Part shown: positions 11,301-23,479 of the stretch, one piece after another | Layout of the letters: each line of letters starts with the position of its first letter | Numbering within the stretch: position 1 is the stretch's first letter | Assembly (NCBI GenBank): GCA_019722365.1 | Contig: JADFUC010001348.1 | Location: forward strand, 310,001-374,000 | Source of the DNA: Lithospermum erythrorhizon | Taxonomy: Eukaryota > Streptophyta > Magnoliopsida > Boraginales > Boraginaceae | Reading direction: 5' to 3' | DNA: 64,000 bases | The notes under the pieces: model-generated | Told to the model about the DNA's origin: nothing | The model's input: only the letters and a program-made list of their open reading frames with translations | The model's database searches: none | Translations under genes and position numbers: made by a program

Positions 11301-12891
11301 CTGCAGGCACTGTGTTCTGCATTGGCTGCCCATGAAATACCTGGATACACCAAGGAACCAAAATTGCATCATAACAATTGAAAGTAACACAATTGTCATA
11401 GACTCATAGTCATGAGAAAAAATTATTTTAAAGGAAACGAAGAAATTATAAATAATCAGTAACGAAACTAGAATATCCAATAATTAAAATTTATCCATTT
11501 TCATATAAATGGCATATATCTAAGAACAAGTACATAATAGAAGAATGAACGTACTTGGAATAAATTTCTTCACCCAATTTAATTGAATACGACATTTTTT
11601 AGAGATACTAAAACTATGTCATATTTTGATAAAATGACAAAAAAACAAGTCACTGATTGTCATGTACAAGTGCACAACTTGTAATGATATAAACATCTCA
11701 ACTTTTGGAGAGTAATATGACATGGACGGAATGAGTAGTGAAATATACGTAATGGTAAATAATAACTTTCAAAGAAAGTTTTTATAAATTACTTCCTCCA
11801 AATCAAAATAATTAATTTTTTCACATGTCGAGATAAATCTTTAATTTTTAATTACTCTTTAATTATATTATTAAAAAAATTAATATTATAAAAAGATTTT
11901 AAAAGACGAATCCAATTTATAACTTTTTAGATTTTTTAAAAATACCTAATAATCACGGTCAAAAATTCAATTTTAAAAGTTTCAAACGCCAATTATTTTA
12001 AATAGAGAAGATTTAAATACCATCAGACGTAACAGGCACAGACAGACTAAATATTAAGAGATAATTGCATAAGTCCCAGACTTAATTTGGTCAAAGTCGA
12101 TATTTCTTCTTAGTTTATACGTAGTATATGAAATGTTTATGCAACTTCAAAAAACGTACAAAACTTATGTAATTTTTATGATTAATTTTCACCTATCAAC
12201 GCAATTTTTTTTAAATTAGCAATGAAGAAAGATAAATTGCTAATATTTCAAATTATAAATATATATATTTAATATTATAAATAAATATATAAATCCTCAT
12301 TATAAAAACTCAATTGATGTCAGACTATTGAGTCATCGCCACCTATCAACGCAAATTTCAAAAATTGATTCTCTAACTTATGCTAAACTCCGATACTACT
12401 TGTGATATCATTTCAAGCATGTAATAACAGGAAATAATGTATATATGTTAATGAGAACAATCAAACAAACAATAACTAAAAGGGGAAATAATATTTTTAA
12501 TACTTACAGGTTTAATATTGCCAGAAGAAGAACCAGAACCTCTACTATCAACAACATGATCTCTGAACCTCTTTATATTACCTGATGAAGCTTCATCCAT
12601 CTTCATGAACCCTCCCCCTTTCCCTTGGTCCAAGCTCAACCCCAACGGAAAACCGCCGCCGCCACCATGCCCAAATGGTCCACCACCAATATTAACACCC
12701 ATGCCACCAAGATGATGAGCAGTGCCACCATCAATGGCTCCTGAATTTAGCTGCAGCATCATTGGAGAAGCTTGATGATGGTGATGAGATAAGTTGGTTT
12801 CTGTTCCTCCACCATATGGTTCGTTTTGAAACCCAAGAATCTGCTCAAAGAAGTCATCTGATGGGGGTTCTTGTTGATTATTATTTGCCAT
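8306..12891 (-). CDS. UNE12-like: bHLH transcription factor, UNE12/LRL-type
   Basis: Six exons join without a frame break: 12891-12508, 11340-11221, 10131-10066, 9674-9609, 8897-8820 and 8536-8306. All introns are GT-AG, and the product has 314 residues. The N terminus carries [12 protein letters not shown], then PMMLQLNSG and [12 protein letters not shown], all typical of the UNE12 group (Arabidopsis At4g02590 and relatives). A Gly-rich and His-rich stretch lies between. The bHLH domain is at ~154-214: [20 protein letters not shown], then [11 protein letters not shown] and [20 protein letters not shown]. His163, Glu167 and Arg171 give the H-x3-E-x3-R signature of G-box (CACGTG) binders. The C terminus has [17 protein letters not shown], a further group signature. 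The protein is expected in the nucleus as a dimer. UNE12 in Arabidopsis affects fertilisation and abiotic responses, but the role here is inferred from homology. The second intron holds a Stowaway-type element. Confidence 0.95.
10400..11176. mobile_element. Stowaway-type element in a bHLH intron
   Basis: The left end reads CTCCCTCCATCCCACAAA. The reverse complement of the right end reads CTCGCTCCATCCGACAAA, a terminal inverted repeat of the plant Stowaway class. Both sides are flanked by the dinucleotide TA (10398-10399 and 11177-11178), as expected for Tc1/mariner elements. At 777 bp it is long for a Stowaway MITE, so other DNA may be nested inside. It lies entirely within the intron between 11221 and 10131 and leaves the splice sites intact. 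Confidence 0.7.
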
Positions 12892-14260
12892 GAAAGCTGA
12901 GTTGACTTGTTTGAGTTAATTTATAAGCTCTGTTCAAAGAAAGATTTAGGAGATTAGTACCACCTTGGTTATATATATACTGAGACATGCATGTATATAA
13001 TACTCTCAATCCCAAAACGATTGTAAAGTTTGATATTGAATGGTCAAAATAATACTCCCTTCTTCCCATTTATCTATTTACACTATTTTTATATGGTTAA
13101 TTCTCATTTGGCTTCGTTTACTATGACATATGGTTAACTCTCATTTTTTAGGGGTGGTTTTTGGGTCTTTATACTATCGGTTTTTGTATATAATGATTAT
13201 TTTGCTCTAACACTAAACTAAAATATAGGAAAGATATTTTACATAATTAAAATAAAACCTCACACCTTTTTTCTTTAACACATTTTTCACACCCCTCCTC
13301 CTAAACTTTCTTCCCTAAACTTTGACCAATCCTACACATTTTTTCTTTGATACCCCTACCCCACTCCTACCGCAACTTTGATTATTCTTTCCCAAAACCC
13401 CACATAAATCCTCCATATTTATCAACTAATAATCTCCAATTAAATTCTATTTCTACAAAAAAAAAATACCAAAAATCTTTTGATATTATTCTCAAAACTG
13501 TAAATAGTCAAGATGAAGTAAAAAAAGGTTCCAGATTGGTTAAATAGTTCACTCTGGTCAACTCCAAATACAACTCAACCAGATTGGTTAAATATCATTT
13601 TTTTGTAATGCTTGTTGACAGGGGCAGATTTGTATGCTATTCACCATGTGCCCAGGAAGACTAAAAGTAAAAAAAGTAGTTTTGCCATAGTAGATAAGTG
13701 TAGAGTTTTGGCTGAATGGCTCGAGTTCGAATCTCAGGAGGATCACCTTTTTTTGGTTTTTAACAAACAACACTTCAAATACTACGTATGAAGAATCCCA
13801 CAATACATAATTATCTCCAATAATTTCGGCCTCCTTTCTTTTTTTTGCTTTTACAACCTAAAAATCTAAAATTTCACACAACACATCTCTCTAATTCTCC
13901 AATGGGTGTTCATATTCTTCCTTTTGAATTTTTTTTAGACCGATTGGCATTGCCGTTTCTTAAGTTAATAAAATCATTAGTTGAGGTGGTTTATACGACA
14001 AACTTGGACTAGAATAACATTTACATTTGAGTTTTAGTTTAAAAATTTCTCACGTAGTATTCGTACTTTATGAATTCACTATTTTTATTATGGTTTTTTT
14101 TTGTTTCTATATTTTGGTATATATTGAGTTTTAGGAACACTCATTTTTTAAATTCTGGATCCGCTCCTGCTTGTTGAGGATAGTGTAGCTTGTTTTGGGT
14201 GAGGATGGGATGGAGGGGAGGGTTGTGGGTGAGAATAAGTGTAGCTTGTTTATAGCAATT
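12892..14260. other. Promoter region and intergenic DNA upstream of the bHLH gene
   Basis: No open frame here resembles a known protein. Stowaway-like ends occur near 13000 and 13053 (ACTCCCTTCTTCCC). GAGTTCGAATCTC near 13727-13739 resembles a pol III B box and may be a tRNA-derived SINE remnant. A complete tRNA cannot be folded from it. CTGGATCCGCTCCTG near 14154 looks like the end of a hAT-type MITE. Confidence 0.4.
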
Positions 14261-14268
14261 ACTATAAG

Positions 14269-14440
14269 TTTAAATTTTTATGTTTTATTTTATTAATTGG
14301 ATTATTATTAAACATAAAGTTCTAATTTTTATGTTTCATTTTATGAAATATGAATAAACAAAAAGTTCAATTTTTTATGTTTTATTTTATGAATTGAAAT
14401 ATTGTTAAACATAAAGTTAGGATTTTTATGTTAATTTTGT
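14269..14440. repeat. Degenerate tandem repeat, ~60-70-bp unit
   Basis: The phrase TTTTTATGTTTTATTTTAT, with the following AAACATAAAGTT-type block, recurs about three times with small changes. The stretch is AT-rich, non-coding and of no known function. Confidence 0.65.
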
Positions 14441-16169
14441 AGAAAATTCATTGAGAAGTTGGAATTAAGGGTTATTGTTTACGATAATTGTTGACTAATG
14501 GACTAATGGAGGAAATTTGTAGGATCATTTGAATTATCCAAAGCAGAGGGAACTTTGCATTAGAGCTTCTGCTGTGTCATCACCATCTCTGAAATCCCAA
14601 AATTATTGAATTGGAGTTCTTGAAGCTAGTGGTTATACTGGTTGTGAGGTATTTAACTCCTAATTTGGTTTCTTTTGATTCAGGTTTTGGGAATTTGAAG
14701 TAGTTGCTGCAAACTGGAGCTCCTAGTTTAGGGAATGGGGGTAGAGGTGGGTATAGAGCAAGCAAAAGCCAGAAAAGCTTGGAGATATAGCTTGGCCAAA
14801 GCTTGGCGAGTAGATTTTAAAAGTGCATTGGAAAGGCAGTTAAGAAATACAAGCTTCTATTTTTAATTACGTGAAATGTCCCTATATACTTTGGGGGCTT
14901 AAATGTATCCCTATATTTGGGCTTAAAAGATTTAAGAAAATAATGACTTTGTGCGTAAACCTATAGTATAAGGACTGTAGACCAATTTAAACGTAATGAT
15001 GTCAAGCGACTACATAACTAAGCAATTGTTTAGGAGTCCAAATGTGAATTAGCCTTATCTCATTTGACCAACTTTCACATGTATTTTTTTTTATGAGATA
15101 TATCAATTTAACTAGTTATATCTTAAATTTTTTTTAAAGACTCAAAACTGAACAATGTTCAACGAATGGAAGGAGTACATTTTATTCAATGGTTAAATAT
15201 ATATATATAAGTCATATGTTTTATAGTTTTAACTGATAAATTAAACATAACTTTTATCTTAATCGAATTTATATAGTTAATCCGTGGTAAAATGAGACGA
15301 AAATATAATTTTTTGATATTTTTACCAAATGCTATAATACAGCATACGCAAAAGTATTATCTTCAAAAGTTAAAATATCCATCATCAAAATTTGTCAATT
15401 ATTTGTTGTCAAATATGAGAAATTAAATATCCACAAAGAGAGGATAATTTTCTATTAGAGTAATGAGAACTAAGAAGAAAGAAAGACAAGCTGAAGAAAA
15501 GATAAGAAAATGGGTGTTCCGGAAATACAGGTGACTTTTTGGCCTGCTTTATAAAAAATGGCACTTTAAAATAACAAAGGCATTCCTTCAATTGATAATT
15601 TTTTTGTAAGTTAGCCATCTTACTTTGGTTTTGCTTCGGTCTTGCTGACGATAAAAACCATTTGGCTTTAGTCATACGGAACATATCAAAGTGACCGTGT
15701 CCAAGAAGATTGCAATGATTTTGATTTTGAAGATCACTTCACACACTTGCATACCAAAGGTAAAATGTTTATGAGATGTTGACTTGCATGTAATATATGT
15801 ATATTCTAAAATTTTACGTTATTAGATTTTAATTAATCGACTTCAAAAACCATCACACATTTCATCATCAATCACATATTATTTTGATACACTAAACATT
15901 GGAATTCTTGGGGAAGTTAAGTTCCAAAGATAATATTTCAATCCTATCATATCAATTTTAATCACAACACTCGTTCAAGAGTTACGAATATTACACTCTC
16001 CCTCTCGATGTCCTTGTTTCACCATCATTCAAAATTGTATAATCTCAATGGGACGTACTCTAGAAGAGTATATCTACAACCTTAAAATGTGGTTGTCGTC
16101 TTAAATCAAATTTTTTTTTTTATAATTAAGAAATCAAACACATCAATAGTAGCTATAGTTGTTTGCCAT
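14441..16169. other. Intergenic DNA without a recognisable gene
   Basis: Open frames such as 15409-15684 (minus) show no conserved motif and contain CT-rich low-complexity sequence. GGAAGGAGTAC near 15167 resembles the right end of a Stowaway element. A short AT dinucleotide run lies near 15197. Confidence 0.4.
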
Positions 16170-16970
16170 ATGGCTTACATTACCATTGTGACTAGAATTG
16201 ACAAATTTAGAAATACTAGTAGATTTGCAGGTGTTCTGAAAAAAGGAAATAACAATAAGTTATCAAAACATCCGATATCAGTAGGATGCCATAGAATAGA
16301 ATCCGATCTCTTTTCCAAGTCGGAGGTGATGGCAATCCAATCTTGAGTCTTCCGGATGAAATTGAAGCTTTTAAAACCAACTTGCGTAAAAAAACCATCA
16401 GTGATAATAACAATGGAACTATAGTTTCCATAATTACTATCTCTAATCATTAGTGGTACAGTGAATGAGCCTTCTAGAAATTTAATAGCTTATCGCTTAC
16501 TGTACAAGTAACCGTAGTTTGATTTGTGGGATCTTGTTTGGTAAAATGGAACCTTTGATAGTAATGGCGTTTCTATTGCTTTTAATGGAGATGACCCATT
16601 CAACAACATCTTCTTCTAGTAAGGTTTGAATGCCAATACATAGTTGTATTGGATGAGTATTCTGGTTATGATTGCTATGATCATTATGAAGATAACGACC
16701 ACTTTGACTAAGGAGAAACATCTAATTGCTGCACAAATTTTGAAAGCATCATCTTATTGTATAGGAGGATTTCTTGTAATCGCCAAGATTTTGTGCATCT
16801 TGTGGTGTTGATAAGAGGAAGCTATTGACCAGTCTTTAGAGAGATTATGAGACATCATTGATATAATCAGGCTATGAAATTTGGTTCCATTAAAAATAAT
16901 GTCGTTCCTATGAAGCCAGGTACTCCACAATATCTAACAATTTTAATAATAATCTTTTTATTTTGTAGAG
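16170..16970 (-). pseudogene. 3' remnant of an L1-type LINE
   Basis: On the minus strand at ~16925-16862 a frame reads STWLHRNDIIFNGTKFH. This is the conserved W-x-x-RN-x-x-x-F block between the zf-RVT and RNase H-like domains of plant LINE polyproteins, and a similar one occurs in the LINE near 45500. Downstream, several broken frames occupy 16721-16175. The frames change several times, and no RT or endonuclease is present. The limits are approximate. Confidence 0.55.
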
Positions 16971-17490
16971 AGCTTTCATGGGTTTTGAAAACCGCATTGT
17001 AGGTAAGATCGGCCTTACTTTGAGCAACAAACACTTAATTCTCACACACTGATTGGTTCCGCTCTCAAACAATCTATAACTTAGACTACACAACACAAGG
17101 ACCATTATGTTATTCAATTTTTATAAGCTGACATCACAAACCAACAAATGTCTTTTTAACTCGTTTTATCTTCCCCTCACTCGTTCAAAGAGAAAGACTT
17201 CTCAAGGAATCCCCAACAACTAAAATTCTAAATTCCACACACCTATAATCATGGAGTTCTTAAGAGTGAGGGTGTTATATAGAATTATCAGAGCAATTTT
17301 AGTCTAATCACCTGCCTAAGCTACCGAGCATTTTTTTTCTAAAATTCTGGAACGCTGACAGCTCTAATTTGGTCACAGAAGGATAATATTGAATGACAAT
17401 GTCGGCCCAAAGCATATATATACACATTGGACCAAATAGACGAAAGCCAACCAGGCCCATTTATACATCTGTAAATTAAATTGAGTCTCT

Positions 17491-17499
17491 AAACCCTAA
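17491..17499 (+). promoter_or_regulatory. Telobox just upstream of the methyltransferase start
   Basis: AAACCCTAA lies 22 bases before the ATG at 17521. Teloboxes are common in 5' regions of plant translation and growth genes and bind TRB/Pur-alpha type proteins. TATA-like sequence occurs at 17417-17425 and 17460-17466. Function is inferred. Confidence 0.45.
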
Positions 17500-17520
17500 T
17501 CCCACCCCCCCTCCAAACTG

Positions 17521-18285
17521 ATGGAGAAAACAGAAGTAAAGAATCAAGAAACATCATCAACAAAACCAAACAAACAAGAAGATGATGAAGACATTGTTTG
17601 CTTAGATGGGTCTTTTTTTGTCAACGATGACTACAAGCTAACAACATTCACATTTGGTTCCCAAGTTCTTGAACTATATTGCCTACAATCTGCTTCAACT
17701 GACTTTGACTTAACTGGACAACTAGTATGGCCTGGAGCAATATTACTCAACAACTACCTATCCAAGAATGCCAACATCCTCCAAGGATGCTCCGTTCTTG
17801 AATTGGGTTCCGGGGTGGGCGTTACAGGAATACTATGCAGTAGATTTTGTAAGAAAATAGTCATGACTGATCACAATGATGAGGTTATCAAGATCATGCA
17901 AATGAACATAGACCACCATCAAGATTCAGAAGAATGTGGGGAACTACAAGTTGCTAAACTTGAATGGGGGGATTTTGAGCAAATGGATTCTATATTGCTA
18001 AAGAATCCTGAAGGGTTTGACTTGATTCTTGGAGCTGATATTTGTTTCCAGCAGAAAAGCGTTCCTTTGCTTTTCGATACAGTGAAGTACATCTTCAGTT
18101 TGAACACTCAGAGAGAGTGCAAATTCATTTTAGGGTATGTGTCTAGAACGAAAGTGATGGACGCCATGGTTGTAACTGAAGCTATTCGCCATGGATTTCA
18201 GATCAATGAAGTTGATGGAGCGCGGGCGATAGTTCATAATCTTGAGGGAGTGGTATATGAAATTACATTGAGTTCAACATCCTGA
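17521..18285 (+). CDS. METTL21/Methyltransf_16-type SAM-dependent methyltransferase
   Basis: This is a single-exon frame of 254 residues starting at the first ATG after the leader. Residues 68-76 read LVWPGAILL, the usual entry segment of the METTL21 group. Residues 93-104 read LELGSGVGVTGI, the glycine-rich SAM-binding motif I. VMTDHNDEV (114-122) ends beta-2 with an acidic residue for the ribose. DLILGADICF (167-176) matches the post-II DxxY/F motif of this protein lysine methyltransferase family. The likely activity is methylation of a lysine on a cytosolic protein, with unknown substrate. No signal peptide or membrane segment is seen, and the first ~25 residues are acidic and low in complexity. 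It is convergent with the DUF506 gene, whose 3' end is 609 bases away. Confidence 0.9.
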   Translation: MEKTEVKNQETSSTKPNKQEDDEDIVCLDGSFFVNDDYKLTTFTFGSQVLELYCLQSASTDFDLTGQLVWPGAILLNNYLSKNANILQGCSVLELGSGVGVTGILCSRFCKKIVMTDHNDEVIKIMQMNIDHHQDSEECGELQVAKLEWGDFEQMDSILLKNPEGFDLILGADICFQQKSVPLLFDTVKYIFSLNTQRECKFILGYVSRTKVMDAMVVTEAIRHGFQINEVDGARAIVHNLEGVVYEITLSSTS

Positions 18286-18893
18286 AACTCATCAAAGATC
18301 ATTCATAGCTTCAGATGTTGTAGTTACTGGTTCAACAATAGCTGTAAGAGTCTTCTCACATATGAAACATCTCTAAATGTATCCCTGTTGTAGTTCTTTT
18401 CTTTTCCCAATACAGAATATGTTTTCATCTATATTAGTATGTGTTGCTTTCATCAATTTATCAAATCAGCAACATATTTTCTAAGAACACATTATGTCCT
18501 ACCTATTCCCTAGTGTTACTCCTGATCCATGGACTGAATTGTGATACAATTGCAGATAATATCTACACCACAAAAATGGTTTATATCGAAACCGAAACCC
18601 CATAGTGAAAATGAGCTCTATAGTGAAACACTGAAACATATACCAAACATCATCTGTAAGGGGTCATGAGAATAAGCAGCAGAGGTAGCTGAAAACAACA
18701 CAAAAACATTCAATTCAATAACCAAGTACTACATGTGTAGTCAACAGTATCATATATGGAATTTACTAGTGATCAGGACCCTTACAATAAAAGGAAGCAG
18801 GGACCATCAACCTAATGTAAGGTTGAACCAAGTCCTTTGTTAGAATCTTAAATACAAACAAAGGATAAAGGGTTAAAGGGGAAGATCAAAATT
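18286..18893. other. Shared 3' region of two convergent genes
   Basis: No gene is seen. The region should contain the 3' UTR of the methyltransferase (left) and of the DUF506 gene (right). Confidence 0.6.
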
Positions 18894-20542
18894 TTAAGGC
18901 ATGTCTTCAATAATACAGGCTAAACCCCCAGAAATCTTGATTCCGGAAGATTTCTTCAGTGTTATGGGTTGTTGCTCAATTTGGGCCTCAACCAGAGTCT
19001 TCTCATTCTTGTCAAAATTGTTGGTCAGTGAACAACCACCTATAACTCTACCCTCAAACACAATGGGCGAGCTTTTCTCGTCAAATATTAGTTTAGGCTC
19101 TGATTCAGGATACTTCTCAGAAATCATGAGCTGGTCCTCGAGTTTCATGTCATATGAAATGTTCTTCATAGGATTTGGTAATTCTTGTGATTCTTTGCCT
19201 GTGTTGGTTCTGCAATAAGCAGAAAGCCATTTCGATTTGACATACTCAACTTTACGCCAAGGTGGGAACGGCATGCCTTTCTTCTTCAAGCTCTGTTTTG
19301 CAGCCTCCATCACAACCGATATGATCCTCTGCAGACGATCCGATTTCCCAACAAAAATAGCAGGCAGTGTTTGCAGGATGGTTCGGTACTTTTTAGTTGG
19401 CCTAGCAATTTCAAACTCCGACCGAAAATCAATATCGATGATTAACCTCTCGCCTTCAGTGATCACATCAACATACTTATACTCCCCTGCAAGCAAGTAA
19501 AAACTTAGTCTTGCATCCAATGAACAGACAATAGTCATCCAATTACACAATTTCAACAAACAAATCACACTAGTTCATACCAGCAGGACAAGAAAACGAT
19601 TTTTCCCAGTGAGAATTGCAAATCGAAGCATCATAACCTATAGCTGAGAGTCCATCAGCTACAATCTTCAAAAAAACATCATCTTTTCGTTTGCTAATCT
19701 TGTTTTGTTCAATGATTCTTGCAGTATCGGCCAACAGGTTTCTTTCAGTCAAACTCACACAGGGTACCAAACTCTGTTCTCACCAACCAAAACAGCTTTC
19801 AAATTCATGTAAAAAACAATTGATAACCACAGAAAGTACAGCAAGAATTCGCAATTCACCTACATACTACTACAAAATGAAAGCATTAGTATTCAGGTGT
19901 TGAGAAATTAATTTTAGTAAGAATATACTCCCTCCATTTGAAAATGATCGTATCATTGCCAATTTTGATGATTGCCTTTTAAAATCTCAACTCAAACATT
20001 TGTTGCATATGTTAGGTAATTCTCCGAATTTGGTAAAAAATATATCAAAACGTTATATTTTCAACCCAATACTAGCATCAACATGATAATGCAGGCAGCT
20101 AAATTTGTCAATTGAAAATCTAACCCGGCAATCCTTCCGAGATACATGTAATAATCAAGAATACCTTGACATTTTCACAAGCATCACCGGACGATGAAAG
20201 ATTCAAATCCCCAAAACAGCTGCAAGAATCAAACTCATCATCCGAATTATCGATACACTCTCCATTCACACAATTGCACCAACTCCTTCCACACCTCTGC
20301 TTCTCAGGACTCTCTTGTTCCATAAAACTCCTTACCATCTTAGCCAAACAAGCCGAACCCGGCTCAAACTCATCATTTTCATCCTTCTTGTTACTGATAT
20401 GCTCTTCATTACCCGAAACAGATGAAACTCTAGTAAATTGCCTCTCGAAAATCCTCTTAAACCTCGATTTAGCCACCGTTTTCACCCCCTCATCGCATCT
20501 TGGATTAAAATCCACTGGCCTAATCTTCACCTCAAAAGGCAT
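18894..20542 (-). CDS. DUF506 family protein (PDDEXK-like)
   Basis: Three exons join in frame: 20542-20165, 19773-19581 and 19486-18894, giving 387 residues. Exon 1 (1-126) holds a CLAKMVRSFMEQ motif and a Cys-rich acidic stretch, CGRSWCNCVNGEC followed by DDEFDSC. The family core follows: LADGLSAIGYDA-like sequence (here VADGLSAIGYDASIC), WEKSFSCPAG, EYKYVDVI, GERLIIDIDFRSEFEIARPT, LPAIFVGKSDRLQRI, AAKQSLKKKGMPFPPWRKVE and KWLSAYCRT. These blocks define DUF506, assigned by fold to the PDDEXK nuclease-like superfamily. Arabidopsis members respond to calcium and nutrient signals, and RXR3 represses root-hair growth. The biochemical activity is not established. Intron 1 has a Stowaway-like end at 19927-19940. 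Confidence 0.92.
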
Positions 20543-21130
20543 CTCTATATAAATTTTTTTTCCTATTCAACGACAATTAAATCTTCGAATACGAATCACC
20601 AATGATCTTGTAGCTTAGTTATACAAGCACCTAAATATTAGCTTACTTTTCAGCTAAAATTCCAAAACCTCCAATTTTTACTAAAAAGTCAACGATTATA
20701 AAGAGAATTTCAACACAATGCTAATGAATTGATTACTCGAGTACAATAACACCTAAATATTTTCTTCAGCTTTCAGCTAAAACTCCAGTCAACACAAAAA
20801 ACCTCCAATTTTGACTAAAAAGTCAACGATTATACATAAAATTTCAATACAATGATACTAAATTAATCACACAAAAAGCGATCAAACACAAATCAGCTCA
20901 AAATCAAAACAATTCGATAAAATCAACCCCCTTTAATTAGCCTTAATAATATACTCATAATAATACTTTTGATAATTAGCCATTAAATGAGTTTCGAACA
21001 CTGAGCCTTTTTTACTAGGCTATTCGATTAACTCAATATTTATACTAATAGTTAAACAACAATACTTTGCTTGTAAAAATATCCTAGAATAACTTGTAGA
21101 CACTACTAATTAATCAACTAAGTTATCAAA
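20543..21130. other. Upstream region of the DUF506 gene
   Basis: Two imperfect copies of a block with AGCTAAAA, CTCCAATTTT, ACTAAAAAGTCAACGATTATA occur near 20650-20700 and 20775-20835, a local direct repeat of about 130 bp spacing. Each includes AGTCAA, a W-box core. No gene is seen. Confidence 0.5.
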
Positions 21131-21139
21131 ATTGGTATA

Positions 21140-21260
21140 ATTGACAAAATTGAAAGTGGACAATATTTTGGGACAGTTGAAAGTGGACAATATTTTGGGA
21201 TATAATTAAAAGTGGACAATAATTTGGGACAATTAAAAGTGGACAATATTTTGGGACAAG
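21140..21260. repeat. Minisatellite, ~27-bp unit, four copies
   Basis: The unit AAAGTGGACAATATTTTGGGA is repeated four times with small changes. The sequence resembles the inner part of Stowaway-type elements, so it may have arisen by local expansion of a MITE end. Confidence 0.8.
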
Positions 21261-23021
21261 GTTGTTGAAAGAGAGGAGAACACTTTTGGCGTGGGGGTGG
21301 TTTGGAGGTAGTAGGAGACTGAGTAGTCCAAAAAGCAGATGATGCTGACGTGTCACTAAACGACGAAATTTATTATGTTTAATCTGGTTTTTAGTTAAGG
21401 ATACGTGTCGTGAAATTAGAGATGTGTTGCCACGTGTAAGTTGATGGAGGAGATGAAGATTAATGTGGGGGGACTAAAATGCCCTTGTGGACCTCAAATG
21501 TTTCTTTCGTGGTCCATAATTATGAAAAAGTACTGTGTTTTACTTTTACTTTTTCAATCTTTTACTTTTATTTCATTTTTTTTTGTAAAATATTATGCAC
21601 TCTAGATGTGTCTAGCATCCTTTGTTTCTGGATTTGTACAATCTAGAACTTCCAATGTTTTTATCTGTTTGTAGTCATTTTGTACAGAAATTGATAGTAT
21701 ACGGACTTAGAAACCATTTCTGAAACAATCGAAAAGTTTAGGAACTATATAAAAAAGTGCAAGACAGTTCAAGGACAAAATGAGAATTAACATAATTTAT
21801 TTTGTTGTTACTTCTTCGAATGTTTTAGAACAATAATTTGTAACATTTATAAAATAGCTAACGAAAATGTCAGAGTAAAGTCACTCATTCCAGAGCAAAA
21901 TTCAATTCAATCATAATTATTTAATATCTTCATATTTCAATGATTCATGTTAAGCAATCTCTTAGTCGACTATTTGCGTAATTTTTTACCACGGACCTTT
22001 GTAAACTAGATTAATTTACAGGTAATTGAATACAACAAAAGTAAGTTTTATTATTATTTCTGTTTGTTCGAAGTAATTGATTTTAAGGAAATATGGTGGA
22101 CTTGAGGTCATAACACCAACCATACATAAGTACTCAGGTAAATACTCAGGATTTTAATATAGTATATTTATTTTATTATTTAAAATATAAAATTTAATAT
22201 GAATATTCATTTTAGAGGAAATAGAAAAGAAGAAAAAGAAAAAAAAATGGTTGGAACAAGTTTTGAACTACCATGGACCATCATGTCTGCGTGTGGTGTG
22301 CCATCAAAATTAGTTGAAATGTGGTTGGATTTGGATAGTACCTTACATTTTGCAATACATTTTACTATGTTACTATTGCTTAAAATTATGACAGTAATCA
22401 CATTTATAAACATGACATTTTGTATAATGTTAACATAACATATGCAATTATGCATCATAGAATGTCACAAATAGTTCAAACAATCCAAATTCAACAACGT
22501 GTGTGAGGTGTGTACCAAGACCTTTATTTGTTTCTAAGGCAGAAAGCATGCTAAAGTTTTCTAAACTGAGCACCAAATATTTGCCAACCACCAAATATTC
22601 TTGCAGTGCTATGCTGACTCTTTGGCTGGCCACACAATAATTATCAAACTATTATCAAAAATTAAATTTTTTCTAGATAATTATTTATTTCAAACGTAAC
22701 GCAGCCATACGGACCTGCATGTGACTAATGGTGCAACTGCACCACCAGTTTTTTGGAAAAAAAAGTCCGACTATTCTTCTTTCAAATTCCAAATACATAC
22801 ATAGTATTATTTGTTGTGGTGGTAGACTGGTCACTTACTAATTAATAGATTGCTTTTTTAATTTGATAAGTAAGTTCACTTCTATTACAAACTTGAACTT
22901 AACTTATTATGGATTCTTTTTATTAGAGTGGACAAGTGTAATTAACAAATTATCTTATAAAAAATATCAACCATAAAAATTCTTTTTTTATGTTGATTTC
23001 TTATCTAATTGGTTAATTCTA
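21261..23021. other. Intergenic DNA without a recognisable gene
   Basis: Short open frames at 22199-22438 (plus) and 22207-22458 (minus) overlap on opposite strands and show no motifs. An ACTCAGGTAAATACTCAGG duplication lies near 22131. Confidence 0.4.
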
Positions 23022-23165
23022 TGTTGATTGAATGTTTAATTTATGACCCAATTTTTTTTTAATGACACAATTTGTTAATTTTATGTCGATTGAATATTTA
23101 ATTTATGATGTAATTTATTAATTTTATGTTGATTGAATGTTTAATTTCTTTCCTAATTGACTAAT
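23022..23165. repeat. AT-rich tandem repeat, ~45-60-bp unit, three copies
   Basis: The phrase AATTTTATGTTGATTGAATG, followed by TTTAATTT, appears three times with small changes. A second duplicated block (TTTGAATTTTATATAAATTC) follows at 23248 and 23290. Confidence 0.7.
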
Positions 23166-23479
23166 TTTGGAAATTAAATGTTGATTGATTGATATGTTAG
23201 TTTTGTAAAAATTACTTTATGAATTTTGAATTTGGTTGAAATTTGTTTGAATTTTATATAAATTCATGTAAATAGGATGAAATTTATTTGAATTTTATAT
23301 AAATTCCTGTACTTAGGATGAAATTTGGGGTGCTTTGCTTGCTACTAAACATATTCCTTGTGGGTTATAGAAATTAAGAAATATGAGTAGATACAGATAT
23401 AAGATAAATAAATTATTTGGGTAATATCTTTTGATTTAGTTTTTTGTCATTATCAATTTCGTGACATTTTTGTGTAATG

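Noticed and set aside
11149..11409. Plus-strand open frame of 86 codons
   Set aside because: It is antisense to the bHLH exon at 11221-11340, whose conserved protein and splice sites explain the open frame.
13700..13745. tRNA gene
   Set aside because: Only a B-box-like GAGTTCGAATCTC is present. There is no matching A box at the right spacing and no cloverleaf.
21130..21260. CRISPR-like array
   Set aside because: The units abut without unique spacers, and the context is a plant nuclear genome, so it is a minisatellite.
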